Shown: piece by piece, positions 1 through 8,304 of the stretch
Numbering within the stretch: position 1 is the first letter of the stretch
Layout: each line of letters begins with the position of its first letter
NCBI GenBank assembly: GCA_002399025.1
Contig: DHCV01000030.1
Span: 51,110 to 71,068 of the forward strand
Source: Bacteroidales bacterium UBA4893
Lineage (GTDB): Bacteria > Bacteroidota > Bacteroidia > Bacteroidales > P3
Direction: 5' to 3'
Length of the DNA: 19,959 nt
The notes under the pieces: generated by a model
Told to the model about the DNA's origin: nothing
The model's input: the letters and a program-made list of their open reading frames with translations, nothing else
Database searches by the model: none
Translations under genes and position numbers: made by a program

Positions 1-1196
1 ACAGAATTTGGTATTACTATACTCTCTAAGCTTGTGCAACCACTAAAAGCACCACCAATACTTGTTACAGAATTTGGGATTACTATACTTTTTAAGCTTG
101 TGCAACCACTAAATGCACCATCAATACTTGTTACAGAATTTGGTATTACTATACTTTTTAAGCTTGTGCAATATTCAAAAGCATAATATCCTATACTTGT
201 AACAGAGTTGGGTATTTCTATACTTTTTAGTGATTCGCATTTTCTAAAAGCATAATATCCTATACTTGTAACAGAGTTGGGTATTTCTATACTTGTTAGT
301 GATTCGCATTCATCAAAAGCATAATTTCCTATACTTGTAACAGAATTTGGGATTACTATACTTTTTAAGCTTGTGCAACCCTCAAAAGCTTCATTTCTTA
401 TACTTGTTACAGAATTTGGTATTTCTATACTCTCTAAGCTTGTGCATCCACGAAAAGCACTCTGTTCAATACTTGTTACAGAATTTGGTATTTCTATACT
501 TTTTAAGCTTGTGCAATCACTAAAAGCACTTGTTCCTATACTTGTTACAGAATTTGGTATTACTATACTCTCTAAGCTTGTGCAACCATCAAAAGCACCC
601 CATTCAATACTTGTTACAGAATTTGGGATTACTATACTTTTTAAGCTTGTGCATCCATGAAAAGCACCCCATTCAATACTTGTAACAGAGTTGGGAATTT
701 CTATACTTGTTAGTGAACTACATCCACAAAAAGCATTATCTCCTATACTTGTTACAGAATTTGGGATTACTATACTCTCTAAGCTTGTGCATCCACGAAA
801 AGCATCATCAATACTTGTTACAGAATTTGGTATTTCTATACTCTCTAAACTTGTGCAACCATTAAAAGCACACCATTCAATACTTGTTACAGAATTTGGT
901 ATTACTATACTTTTTAAGCTTGTGCAACCATTAAAAGCATTATTTCCTATACTTGTTACTGAATTTGGGATTACTATACTTTTTAAGCTTGTGCAACCCT
1001 TAAAAGCTCTTTCTCCTATACTTGTTACAGAATTTGGTGTTACTATACTCTCTAAGCTTGTGCAATCTTTAAAAGCACCATCAATACTTGTTACAGAATT
1101 TGGTATTACTATACTCTCTAAGCTTGTGCATTCATGAAAAGCATATCCTCCTATACTTGTTACAGAATTTGGTATTTCTATACTTGTTAGTGATTT
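1..1196 (-). repeat. In-frame array of about 17.5 LRR units (66/69 bases each)
   Basis: On the minus strand this encodes 17 complete units plus one cut by the window edge. The consensus is TSLxSIxIPNSVTSIxxxAF followed by two variable residues and Cys. Thirteen units are 23 residues and four are 22, lacking one residue before the invariant Ala-Phe. The DNA is highly conserved between units, including many synonymous positions. Three units near plus-strand positions 203-229, 271-297 and 685-709 share a synonymous variant (CCC/TCC AAC TCT GTT ACA), suggesting sub-families copied by recombination. The array belongs to the kinase gene. The matching plus-strand open frames are antisense shadows. 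Confidence 0.93.
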
Positions 1197-2270
1197 ATAC
1201 TGAAAAAAAGCATTATCGCAAATAACTCTGCATCCTTCTTTTATTTTATATGTTATTAAATCTTTATTCCCTTTAATTAATTTCTTTCGATTTGCACTAT
1301 ATTTCACTCCATATTCATCTATCCATTCTCCATCTTCTTCTTCTACTTTTGTAGTAAGTTCTTTGTATATTGCTGTGGATTCTATTAGTGTTTTTAGTCC
1401 TTGTAGTTGGATTATGGGTTGGGTTATGGAATATTGCAACATTGCAAAGCGTGGGAATAGGATTTGGTCGTCTTGGTTGTTTTGGAAGTATTGGAAATGT
1501 GGGAAGGATAGAATTTGTTTGTAGTCTTGACTTCTAAATAATAGGGCATCGCCTCCTTTTTGATGTTGGTATATGGATGGATTTTTAGAAAGGGTGTGTA
1601 GTGAAAGGGAAAGTACTAATATTGGAAAATCATCAAGATTTGAATTAAAGTCTTTGGATGTTCTTTTTGGGTGTCTATATTCTGCTGTGCCCAATTCTAA
1701 AGAATTTGTTCCTTGTAGTGATGGCACATACATTCCATCATAGTCAACAAGTTTTAAATCTCCATTAGGAGTTATAATTATATTATCTGGTTTTAAGTCT
1801 CCATGTGCTATTGGTTTTTCTAACAGCCATAAAGCCATGGCATCAAATTTTCCAGCAAGTTCTTTTAAATTTTCTGTATTATTATTCTCGCATTGTTTTT
1901 TGATATAGCTGCTTAATGTTTCTCCTTCTATCCAATTCATCAATAAAATTGGATATTCATTATCATTTACCCATATCTCTTCTGAAATATATTCATAATC
2001 TATAAAGTATTCATTGGGATTCTCTTTTATATATGTATGAATTTCCCTAAAATTCCTTTCTCTATTTTCAACTTCTTGGGTAAAGAGTTTTAATGCATAG
2101 AACTTCTTAGGATTATTTACATCATACATTTTAAATACAACAGCAGGACCTCCTGCAATAAAAATGGGCTGCTTGTTTGAATCTAATAAAGGTCGTAAGA
2201 ATGACTTAGTACTAAAACTTTCTGAAATCAGAACGGATGACATATAGTCTGTTATAGTTGGATAGATCAT
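1..2270 (-). CDS. Protein kinase-like domain fused to BspA-type leucine-rich repeats (3' end outside window)
   Basis: The minus-strand frame is open from an ATG at 2268-2270 to the window edge, about 756 codons with no stop, so the C-terminus is missing. Residues about 35-300 form a protein kinase-like domain: a glycine-containing loop near 39-42 (AGGP), ATP-binding Lys61 in ALKLF, catalytic loop HGDLKPDN with Asp158 and Asn163, and metal-binding Asp176 in VDYDG, which replaces DFG. The following YDGMYVP, an ELGTAEYRHP-like stretch and DDFP recall the YDG-type bacterial kinases, some fused to helix-hairpin-helix domains. From residue about 359 onward the protein is a run of 22/23-residue BspA-type LRRs. 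I see no signal peptide, and no membrane segment between kinase and repeats, so a cytoplasmic protein is inferred. All catalytic residues are present, so activity is plausible; the substrate is unknown. The next gene, an AbiE pair, is divergently transcribed. Confidence 0.9.
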   Translation of the reverse strand, partial: MIYPTITDYMSSVLISESFSTKSFLRPLLDSNKQPIFIAGGPAVVFKMYDVNNPKKFYALKLFTQEVENRERNFREIHTYIKENPNEYFIDYEYISEEIWVNDNEYPILLMNWIEGETLSSYIKKQCENNNTENLKELAGKFDAMALWLLEKPIAHGDLKPDNIIITPNGDLKLVDYDGMYVPSLQGTNSLELGTAEYRHPKRTSKDFNSNLDDFPILVLSLSLHTLSKNPSIYQHQKGGDALLFRSQDYKQILSFPHFQYFQNNQDDQILFPRFAMLQYSITQPIIQLQGLKTLIESTAIYKELTTKVEEEDGEWIDEYGVKYSANRKKLIKGNKDLITYKIKEGCRVICDNAFFQYKSLTSIEIPNSVTSIGGYAFHECTSLESIVIPNSVTSIDGAFKDCTSLESIVTPNSVTSIGERAFKGCTSLKSIVIPNSVTSIGNNAFNGCTSLKSIVIPNSVTSIEWCAFNGCTSLESIEIPNSVTSIDDAFRGCTSLESIVIPNSVTSIGDNAFCGCSSLTSIEIPNSVTSIEWGAFHGCTSLKSIVIPNSVTSIEWGAFDGCTSLESIVIPNSVTSIGTSAFSDCTSLKSIEIPNSVTSIEQSAFRGCTSLESIEIPNSVTSIRNEAFEGCTSLKSIVIPNSVTSIGNYAFDECESLTSIEIPNSVTSIGYYAFRKCESLKSIEIPNSVTSIGYYAFEYCTSLKSIVIPNSVTSIDGAFSGCTSLKSIVIPNSVTSIGGAFSGCTSLESIVIPNS

Positions 2271-2295
2271 AAGATGCTTTATTTATAATAATCAA

Positions 2296-2303
2296 CAAAA
2301 GTA
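2296..2303 (-). promoter_or_regulatory. Putative -7 box of the kinase-LRR gene
   Basis: The minus strand reads TACTTTTG, matching the Bacteroidota -7 consensus TAnnTTTG, 25 bases upstream of the ATG at 2270. I see no good -33 TTTG at the usual distance, so this is a single-box call. Confidence 0.4.
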
Positions 2304-2580
2304 TAAAAATTATATCAATAAAAAAATTGTTTATCTGCTATTTTCACAAGTATTTATTAAAAATAAAATAATTAATATCACAACTAATTAATAGTTATTA
2401 TATTATAAATTAATTAGTGGATTTAATTATCTAAATATAACTCTTCAAAGCGTAAAAAATGCATCAAAACATATAATTTGAAATACAGAATATCATAATA
2501 AATCCATTAACATAATTCATATATGGGATTAATCATGTAAAAGGTGCAATACTGAAAAGAAAAAATTATTTCTTGATTTC

Positions 2581-2618
2581 AGTAAATTAAAACCTTGTTT
2601 CAGTAAATTAAAACGAAG
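2581..2618 (+). repeat. Dispersed intergenic repeat module, copy A-left
   Basis: This contains two tandem copies of agtaaattaaaac separated by cttgtttc. The reverse complement of 19127-19162 matches 36 bases of it with a single mismatch (ttC versus ttG before agtaaatt). The two copies are about 16.5 kb apart in opposite orientation, and both lie in noncoding DNA. Confidence 0.8.
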
Positions 2619-2790
2619 AGTTAGTAAATTTTTATAAGAAGTTAGTTAGGTGGTTGAAATTAATTATTTGAGGATAAGCTATGTGTCCTTACAAAAGTAG
2701 ATTAATTCAAAATTCAAAATTCAAAACTTCTAATATCTCATTGAGTCTTCCGACATTTTTGTTACTACTTCATTTACAACAATAATTTAA

Positions 2791-2880
2791 AGGATAGCAT
2801 ATCTTAGTTAATGGTTATTGATTTATTTATCGAACAACATATCCTAATAATAATAAAGTGTGGCATAACATATACCGCAC
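2791..2880. repeat. Composite intergenic repeat with terminal hairpin, left copy
   Basis: Two related boxes, aggatagcatatcttagtta (2791-2810) and aacatatcctaataataata (from 2836), are followed by a 23-base near-palindrome at 2858-2880. The palindrome runs from GTGTGG to CCGCAC, with a stem interrupted only near a GT/AC position. The same boxes in the same order recur at 19242-19351, and the hairpin recurs in reverse at 18822-18844 with 22 of 23 bases identical. No coding potential is seen. Confidence 0.75.
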
Positions 2881-3013
2881 AAAGAAAAACTTCATATAAT
2901 TTAATTGGGGGTAAAGCTTATCAATTTGCTTATTAGATATTTATTGGTTTATTTTTTTATGATTCATTTACTATATTTTGACAGTAAAATGTTTATTTTG
3001 TCAATAATTTGAA

Positions 3014-3021
3014 TATCTTTG
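3014..3021 (+). promoter_or_regulatory. Putative -7 box of the AbiE operon
   Basis: TATCTTTG matches TAnnTTTG and lies 17 bases before the ATG at 3039, predicting a very short 5' leader. The best-spaced upstream element is only GTTTA at 2991-2995, so the -33 box is weak. In characterised AbiE systems the AbiEi antitoxin represses its own promoter; whether it does here cannot be seen. Confidence 0.5.
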
Positions 3022-3038
3022 CAGGATAATTTAGAAAT

Positions 3039-3758
3039 ATGGATACTGAAAACAAAGCAAATATAATGGATTTATTTATAAATAACTCTGTAATTAGCAC
3101 AGATGATATTTATAATCACTTTAAATCTTTTGATCCCAATATTAAAAGAACTACAATTAATTGGAGAATATATAATTGGATAAAAAAGGGTATTCTCAAA
3201 AGAATTGGAAGGGGCGTTTATGAATTGGGTGAAACTAAAAGATTTAATATAGTTCTTTCTGATAAAGCAAATAAAGTTGGCATTTATTTAAAAAAACATT
3301 TTCCTTATATTGATTTTTGTATTTGGGAGAGTAGTGTTATAAATCAATTTGCACATTATTTGACTAATAGTAATAATATATTTATTGATGTGGAAGCCGA
3401 TGCAAAAGAGTCTGTAATTTTATATTTAAAGGAGAGATATAGCTCAGTTTATAATATCAATGATATAAGAAATAATATTGAGGATTACACTAATGCGATT
3501 ATTGTAAGAAGACTAGTTTCAGCATCTCCCATAGAAAAATACAATGATATATTTATTCCTTCAATTGAGAAAATTGTTGTAGATATTATAATTGATAAGG
3601 AGTTTTTATGCTATCAGAATAATAATATTAATAAAATTATAGAAGCAGTATTTAACCACTTCACTATTAATGTAAATAAACTTCTTAGGTATTCAAGTAG
3701 AAAAGGGAAAAAGGATGAGGTAAAAGATATATTACAACTATATATCGACAAAAAATAA
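3039..3758 (+). CDS. AbiEi-like antitoxin, winged-helix transcriptional regulator
   Basis: 239 residues. The N-terminal third is a winged-helix domain: a first helix (NIMDLFINN), a recognition region (TTINWRIYNWIKKGILKRI), then the wing ending in GRGVYELG at about residues 57-64, a hallmark of AbiEi-type antitoxins. The rest is a variable domain of mixed helices and strands typical of the family. It is followed after 25 bases by a nucleotidyltransferase toxin gene in the same direction, the expected two-gene order of type IV AbiE systems. Known AbiEi proteins bind inverted repeats upstream of their own operon and counteract the toxin without stable contact; that role is inferred here from family and context. 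The ATG at 3039 is the first in frame and sits just behind a TATCTTTG box. Confidence 0.85.
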   Translation: MDTENKANIMDLFINNSVISTDDIYNHFKSFDPNIKRTTINWRIYNWIKKGILKRIGRGVYELGETKRFNIVLSDKANKVGIYLKKHFPYIDFCIWESSVINQFAHYLTNSNNIFIDVEADAKESVILYLKERYSSVYNINDIRNNIEDYTNAIIVRRLVSASPIEKYNDIFIPSIEKIVVDIIIDKEFLCYQNNNINKIIEAVFNHFTINVNKLLRYSSRKGKKDEVKDILQLYIDKK

Positions 3759-3783
3759 TAATTATTGTCAAGAATTTGAGATT

Positions 3784-4875
3784 ATGATAAGTAAGGAAAG
3801 TATATCGAAAGAGAATATTGAGCGAGTAGCTAAAAATAATAAAGCAGATAAGATTTTAGTTGAAAAAGTTATTCGTGCATTATTTTTATTAGAGCTATTG
3901 ATTGAGAGTAAATTAAATTTTGTTTTTAAGGGAGGCACAGCATTAATGTTGTTGCTTAATTCAACAAAAAGACTTTCGATAGACATTGATATTATTGTGC
4001 CAGATAAATGCACGGATATTTGTTCAATATTAAATTTGGCTATTGAGGATAAAGGATTTATAAGATTTGAAAAAAATAAAAGGAAGGTTGAATCTTCAAT
4101 ATTTAAGGAACATTATAAGTTATTCTATAAGTCATCAATAGATGGTAATGAATCCAGTATTCTTTTAGATGTATTATTTGAAGAAGTTCATTATAAAAAT
4201 ATAATTGAACTACCAATCAATTCTACATTTTGCATAATTGAAAACAATCTCAATAGAGTTAGAGTGCCTAACTTTAATAATATTATTGGAGATAAGTTAA
4301 CAGCATTTGCTCCTAATACAACAGGTATACCCTATTTAAAAAAAGATAAAGAAATGGGAATGGAGATTATTAAACAAATGTATGACATTGGAATGTTATT
4401 TGATAAGATAGATGATGTTTCAATAGTTAGAGATGTTTTTAATTTATTTGTTCTTACAGAAGCGAAATATCGTAATTTAAAAATAGATAGTAGTGATGTA
4501 TTGCAAGATATTTATAATAATTCATTATCTATTTGTTTAAGGAAATCAGTTGCAAATTCTAGGTTCGATATATTGAATAATGGTATTAAACAAATAAAAC
4601 CTTTTATTTTTTCTGAACCATTTCATATTGAAAAAGCAATAACACTTGCTTCAAAGGTGGCATATCTTTCTGTATTAATAGACAAAGGTAATAAAAATGG
4701 TGAGATTAGAGAAGTTGATTTTTTTAACAAAGGTATAGATATGTTCAATTGGGAGATAAAACAACCCTTTGAAACCAAACTTAATAAATTAAAAAAGACC
4801 AATATTGAAGCATTTTATTATTGGTATAGAATATATGAACTTTTTTTGTCAGATTACTATGAAAGGATAATATGA
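3784..4875 (+). CDS. AbiEii-like nucleotidyltransferase toxin
   Basis: 363 residues, somewhat longer than many AbiEii proteins. The nucleotidyltransferase signature is intact: FKGGTALMLLL at about residues 48-58, followed by RLSIDID at about 63-69, giving the GG-T motif and the metal-binding Asp67/Asp69 pair. Further signature-like stretches are LLDVLFEE (third acidic residue) and the family's GDKLTAFAP and QMYDIGMLFD segments. The family transfers nucleotides to RNA targets, tRNA in the related MenT toxins, and arrests growth, which underlies phage abortive infection and plasmid maintenance. The upstream AbiEi-like gene is its presumed antitoxin. The gene converges on the minus-strand ygiQ gene with 80 bases between, where I see no strong terminator. 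All recognised active-site residues are present, so it looks intact. Confidence 0.87.
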   Translation: MISKESISKENIERVAKNNKADKILVEKVIRALFLLELLIESKLNFVFKGGTALMLLLNSTKRLSIDIDIIVPDKCTDICSILNLAIEDKGFIRFEKNKRKVESSIFKEHYKLFYKSSIDGNESSILLDVLFEEVHYKNIIELPINSTFCIIENNLNRVRVPNFNNIIGDKLTAFAPNTTGIPYLKKDKEMGMEIIKQMYDIGMLFDKIDDVSIVRDVFNLFVLTEAKYRNLKIDSSDVLQDIYNNSLSICLRKSVANSRFDILNNGIKQIKPFIFSEPFHIEKAITLASKVAYLSVLIDKGNKNGEIREVDFFNKGIDMFNWEIKQPFETKLNKLKKTNIEAFYYWYRIYELFLSDYYERII

Positions 4876-4955
4876 TAATTCTCAATTTGGCTTAATTTTG
4901 AATTATAAGACATCCTCAACGAAATTTTTAGGTACCAAGATGGGAAGAAGATAAT

Positions 4956-6689
4956 TTATTGCTTCTTATACCAAAAGAATGCTTGGTTTTGTTTGCGTTT
5001 GCCTTCAAGGGTTTTTTCAATAAAGATTTTTTCTTTGGTCATTATATCTATGCCTGTATAGTACATTTCTGTTGAAATTGTCATTGGAGTAGGAGTGAAG
5101 TCTTGCACTTGTTCCAAACGATAACCCAATTGCTTGGTTTTTTGTGCAAGAGATTGCATATCTTTTAATGTACACAAAGGATGTGAAGAAATGAAGTAGG
5201 GGATAAGTTGCTGTTTAAGGTTGTGCTTCTTGTTTAAATCATCAAAAAGATGTTTTAGAGAAATAAATTGATTGAATGAAGGTTTTCGCATCAAATTCAA
5301 AATCCTGTCTTCTGTATGTTCCGGTGCAACCTTCAAACGTCCTGAAATATGATGTTGAAAAACTGTTTCAAAATATTCTCTGGTGTGATATTTCTTCTCT
5401 TTTTCTTTATCAATGCCAATAAATAAATCATATCTTAACCCACTTCCAACAAATGCTTTCTTAATATAGGGTAGTGCTCTAACTTTTTGATATAAATCTA
5501 AAAGAGGTTTATGGTCAAAGTTAAGGTTATTGCATATTTTTGGGAAAATACAAGAGGGTTTAGAGCAGTTTTGACATAGCTTTAAATCTATCCCTTTCAT
5601 CTTATACATATTTGCAGAAGGAGCTCCCAAATCACTTAAATAACCTTTAAATTCTTGGTCTTTCGCAATTAGGTCTATCTCTTTTAAAATTGAGTTTTCA
5701 CTTCTTGAAATAATTTGCTTCCCTTGATGAGCTGCAATGGTGCAAAATGAACATCCTCCAAAGCATCCTCTATGAATGTTTACAGAGAACTTTATCATTT
5801 CAAAAGCTGTTATTTTTCCTCTTTTAATGTATTTTGGATGTGGTTTTCTTTCGTAGGGTAGGTCAAATGAGTTATCAAGGTCTGTGGATGAGAAATTAGG
5901 GTTAAATGGATTGATTATAACATAACCTTCTCCATGTTTTTGAACTAATCTTTCACCAATAATTTTATTGGATGTTTTTTCAATTTGAAGTATGGATGTG
6001 GCTTGTTTGGTTTTGCTCTTTAAACAATCTTCATAGGAGGGTAGTTCTATTGTTTTCCAATTATCATTATTTGGAATTTCTTTTGAAATAAATCCAGTTT
6101 GATAAATATCTTTTATCTGGCTAATCTTTTCACCTTTATCCAAACGCTGAGCAATTTCCACAATTGTTTTCTCTCCCATTCCATAAACAAGCATATCGGC
6201 TTTGCTATCTAAAAGTATGGAAGGTTTTAAACTATCTGACCAATAATCATAATGAGCATTTCTTCTCATTGAGGCTTCAATTCCTCCAAGAATTATCGGT
6301 GTTTGAGGGTATATTTCTTTAAGTATGTTGGAGTACACTATTGTTGCATAATCAGGCCTATAACCAGCCTCTGCACCAGGAGTGTATGCGTCATCGCTTC
6401 TTTTTCTTTTTAAAGCAGTGTAGTGGTTTACCATGGAGTCCATAACTCCTGCACTTACACCAAAAAACAAACGAGGTTGCCCGAGTTTCTTAAAATCTCT
6501 TAGGTCATCTCTCCAATTGGGTTGAGGGATAATGGCAACTCTAAAATCATTTTTTTCAAGCACTCTTCCAATTACAGCATGTCCAAAGCTGGGATGATCA
6601 ACATAAGCATCGCCACTAACGATAATTATATCTACATAATCCCAGCCAAGACTTTCAATTTCTTTTTTTGTTATTGGAAGAAAGGACAT
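4956..6689 (-). CDS. YgiQ family radical SAM protein (UPF0313)
   Basis: 577 residues, a little shorter than E. coli YgiQ. The N-terminal part (about 1-200) is the family's conserved domain, with FLPITKKE, SGDAYVDHPSFGHA, PNWRDD, FGVSAGVMDSMVNHYTA and GGIEASMRR. A radical SAM core follows, with the Cys-X3-Cys-X2-Cys cluster motif at C309, C313 and C316 (HRGCFGGCSFC) ligating a 4Fe-4S cluster. A second cysteine group (CQNCSKPSCIFPKIC) after DLGAPSANMYKMKG is also typical of the family. The in vivo reaction of YgiQ proteins is not established. The gene starts 11 bases after the hutH stop codon and probably shares its transcript. Its end faces the AbiEii gene. Confidence 0.93.
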   Translation of the reverse strand: MSFLPITKKEIESLGWDYVDIIIVSGDAYVDHPSFGHAVIGRVLEKNDFRVAIIPQPNWRDDLRDFKKLGQPRLFFGVSAGVMDSMVNHYTALKRKRSDDAYTPGAEAGYRPDYATIVYSNILKEIYPQTPIILGGIEASMRRNAHYDYWSDSLKPSILLDSKADMLVYGMGEKTIVEIAQRLDKGEKISQIKDIYQTGFISKEIPNNDNWKTIELPSYEDCLKSKTKQATSILQIEKTSNKIIGERLVQKHGEGYVIINPFNPNFSSTDLDNSFDLPYERKPHPKYIKRGKITAFEMIKFSVNIHRGCFGGCSFCTIAAHQGKQIISRSENSILKEIDLIAKDQEFKGYLSDLGAPSANMYKMKGIDLKLCQNCSKPSCIFPKICNNLNFDHKPLLDLYQKVRALPYIKKAFVGSGLRYDLFIGIDKEKEKKYHTREYFETVFQHHISGRLKVAPEHTEDRILNLMRKPSFNQFISLKHLFDDLNKKHNLKQQLIPYFISSHPLCTLKDMQSLAQKTKQLGYRLEQVQDFTPTPMTISTEMYYTGIDIMTKEKIFIEKTLEGKRKQNQAFFWYKKQ

Positions 6690-6700
6690 TCAGAAGTTAT

Positions 6701-8206
6701 TTATTCTTCAACAATTACAATATTGTCAAGGAAATCAACGCTCTTTTGCATTAGAGTGAACATAATTTCGTCTTCATTAACAAAATTAACTTCCTTGCGA
6801 TATTCTTCAATAAAGGATTCTATTGATGGGCTTGATTTGAGTCCTGTTTTTTGTTTTCTGAAATCAAGTGCTTGTGCTGCATTGAAGAGTTCCACTGCAA
6901 GTATTCTTTCAGTGTTATTTACAACTCTATATAGTTTTGTTGCAGCATTTGAACCAAATGAAACATGGTCTTCTTGTCCTTGTGAAGAGTCAATCGTGTC
7001 TACTGATGCTGGTGTGCAAAGTTGTTTTGATTGAGAAACAATTGATGCTTGTGTGTATTGAGGAATCATAAAGCCTGAGTTAAGTCCAGGGTTTGCAACC
7101 AAGAATGAAGGCAGGTCTCTTTTTCCTCCAATTAGTTGATAGGTTCTTCTTTCTGAAATTGAACCAAGCTCTGCAACTGCTATTGCTAAAAAGTCAAGGT
7201 TTATTGCAAGTGGTTGCCCATGAAAGTTTCCTGCTGAAATAACCTGGTCGAGTTCTGGGAATACTGTTGGGTTGTCAGTTACGGAGTTTATTTCTGTTGT
7301 AATTACGCTTGATACCCAGCCAATAGCATCTTTTGATGCACCATGAACCTGAGGAACACAACGGAATGAATATGGGTCTTGAACGTGTTGTTTCTTTTGT
7401 TTTATTATCTCACTTCCTTCAAGAATTTCTCTAATATTCTTTGCTGTTTCAATTTGTCCTTTATGAGGTCTTACTTGATGAATTGGGTCAAAGAAAGGTT
7501 CAATTCTTCCGTCAAATGCTTCTAACGAAACGCACATGATAAGGTCAGCAAGGAATGATAGTTTTTGAGCTTTCAAAATACTCCAAACTGCATATGCACT
7601 CATAAATTGTGTTCCGTTGAGTAGTGCAAGTCCTTCTTTTGATTTTAATTCAATTGGTTTCCAGCCAAATTTCTTGTTGATTTCTTTTGCAGTGTATAGT
7701 TCTCCTTCATAATAAACTTCTCCCAATCCTAAAAGAGGAAGGCACATATGAGCAAGTGGTGCTAAGTCACCAGATGCTCCAAGAGAGCCTTGTTGGTAAA
7801 CTACTGGATAAACTCCTTCGTTATAGAAAGAAATCAAACGTTCAATGGTTACTAATTGAGCTCCTGAATTACCATAAGAAAGAGATTGTATTTTGTTTAG
7901 TAGCATTATTCTAACAATTTCCTCTGGAACCTCTTCACCCATTCCACAAGCATGGGACATTACAAGGTTTTTTTGTAGTTGTGAGAGTTCTTCCTTGCTT
8001 ATTGAGATGTTACATAATGAACCAAATCCTGTTGTAACTCCATAGATTGGTTCTTTTTGGTTTTTCATCTTCTTGTCAAGGTAGTTTCTGCAATCCTGAA
8101 TTCTTTTTTTTGCGTCTTCCGAAAGTTCCAATCTCAAGTTGGAATCTAATATTTTTTCAACTTGTTTTAGTGTTAATTTCTTAGCACTGATTTTATGTGT
8201 TGCCAT
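6701..8206 (-). CDS. hutH: Histidine ammonia-lyase
   Basis: 501 residues, the usual length for HutH. The enzyme deaminates L-histidine to urocanate in the cytoplasm, the first step of histidine use. Ala144-Ser145-Gly146 in QGSLGASGDLAPLAH forms the self-made MIO cofactor. YGVTTGFG at 55-62, the SHACGMG stretch at 84-90 and QEDHVSFG at 411-418 are the other signatures. Glu412 in QEDH separates histidine ammonia-lyases from phenylalanine and tyrosine lyases, which lack it, so the substrate call is reasonably firm. No hutU, hutI or other hut genes lie in this window. It is instead placed between ruvB (98 bases upstream) and ygiQ (11 bases downstream) on the same strand. Confidence 0.92.
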   Translation of the reverse strand: MATHKISAKKLTLKQVEKILDSNLRLELSEDAKKRIQDCRNYLDKKMKNQKEPIYGVTTGFGSLCNISISKEELSQLQKNLVMSHACGMGEEVPEEIVRIMLLNKIQSLSYGNSGAQLVTIERLISFYNEGVYPVVYQQGSLGASGDLAPLAHMCLPLLGLGEVYYEGELYTAKEINKKFGWKPIELKSKEGLALLNGTQFMSAYAVWSILKAQKLSFLADLIMCVSLEAFDGRIEPFFDPIHQVRPHKGQIETAKNIREILEGSEIIKQKKQHVQDPYSFRCVPQVHGASKDAIGWVSSVITTEINSVTDNPTVFPELDQVISAGNFHGQPLAINLDFLAIAVAELGSISERRTYQLIGGKRDLPSFLVANPGLNSGFMIPQYTQASIVSQSKQLCTPASVDTIDSSQGQEDHVSFGSNAATKLYRVVNNTERILAVELFNAAQALDFRKQKTGLKSSPSIESFIEEYRKEVNFVNEDEIMFTLMQKSVDFLDNIVIVEE

Positions 8207-8267
8207 ATATTAATTGTTTTTTATTTTTAATTTCTTGTTAGTTGTTTAGTTGTATTATCTCAACTTT

Positions 8268-8302
8268 ATTAATCATTAACCATTAATCATTAATCATTAA
8301 CC
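8268..8302. repeat. Five tandem 7-base repeats (attaatc/attaacc)
   Basis: Five units of attaayc occupy the short gap between the ruvB stop codon and hutH. The units read C, CC, C, C, CC at their ends (attaatc, attaacc, attaatc, attaatc, attaacc). No replication gene or other origin signal is near. It may be a simple slippage repeat of intergenic DNA. Confidence 0.75.
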
Positions 8303-8304
8303 AT

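Larger units (their letters stand above)
2271..3038. other. Intergenic region of about 770 bases between divergent genes
   Basis: No credible gene is visible: the region is very AT-rich and stop-dense on both strands. It holds the probable promoters of the two flanking divergent genes at its edges, a 7-base direct repeat (attcaaa, three copies, 2705-2725), and two repeat modules listed separately (2581-2618 and 2791-2880). Those modules recur in inverted orientation near the right end of the window. The remaining sequence shows nothing I can name. Confidence 0.7.

Noticed and set aside
373..1137. Plus-strand open frames encoding repeats of the type ILVTEFGISILSKLV
   Set aside because: They are the antisense of the LRR array; stop-free reading on the opposite strand follows from the repeat's codon makeup.
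1..1196. Regularly spaced near-identical repeats with variable short segments, resembling a CRISPR array
   Set aside because: The period is 66/69 bases and always a multiple of three, the repeats translate without stops into BspA-type LRRs continuous with a kinase domain, and the variable part is only a few codons. No cas genes are present.
6522..7034. 170-codon plus-strand frame across the ygiQ/hutH junction
   Set aside because: Antisense to two well-supported genes; the translation shows no domain or signal.
8268..8302. Five 7-base tandem repeats considered as origin iterons
   Set aside because: No replication initiator, DnaA boxes or plasmid genes are nearby, and similar attaacc words occur elsewhere in the intergenic DNA of the window.
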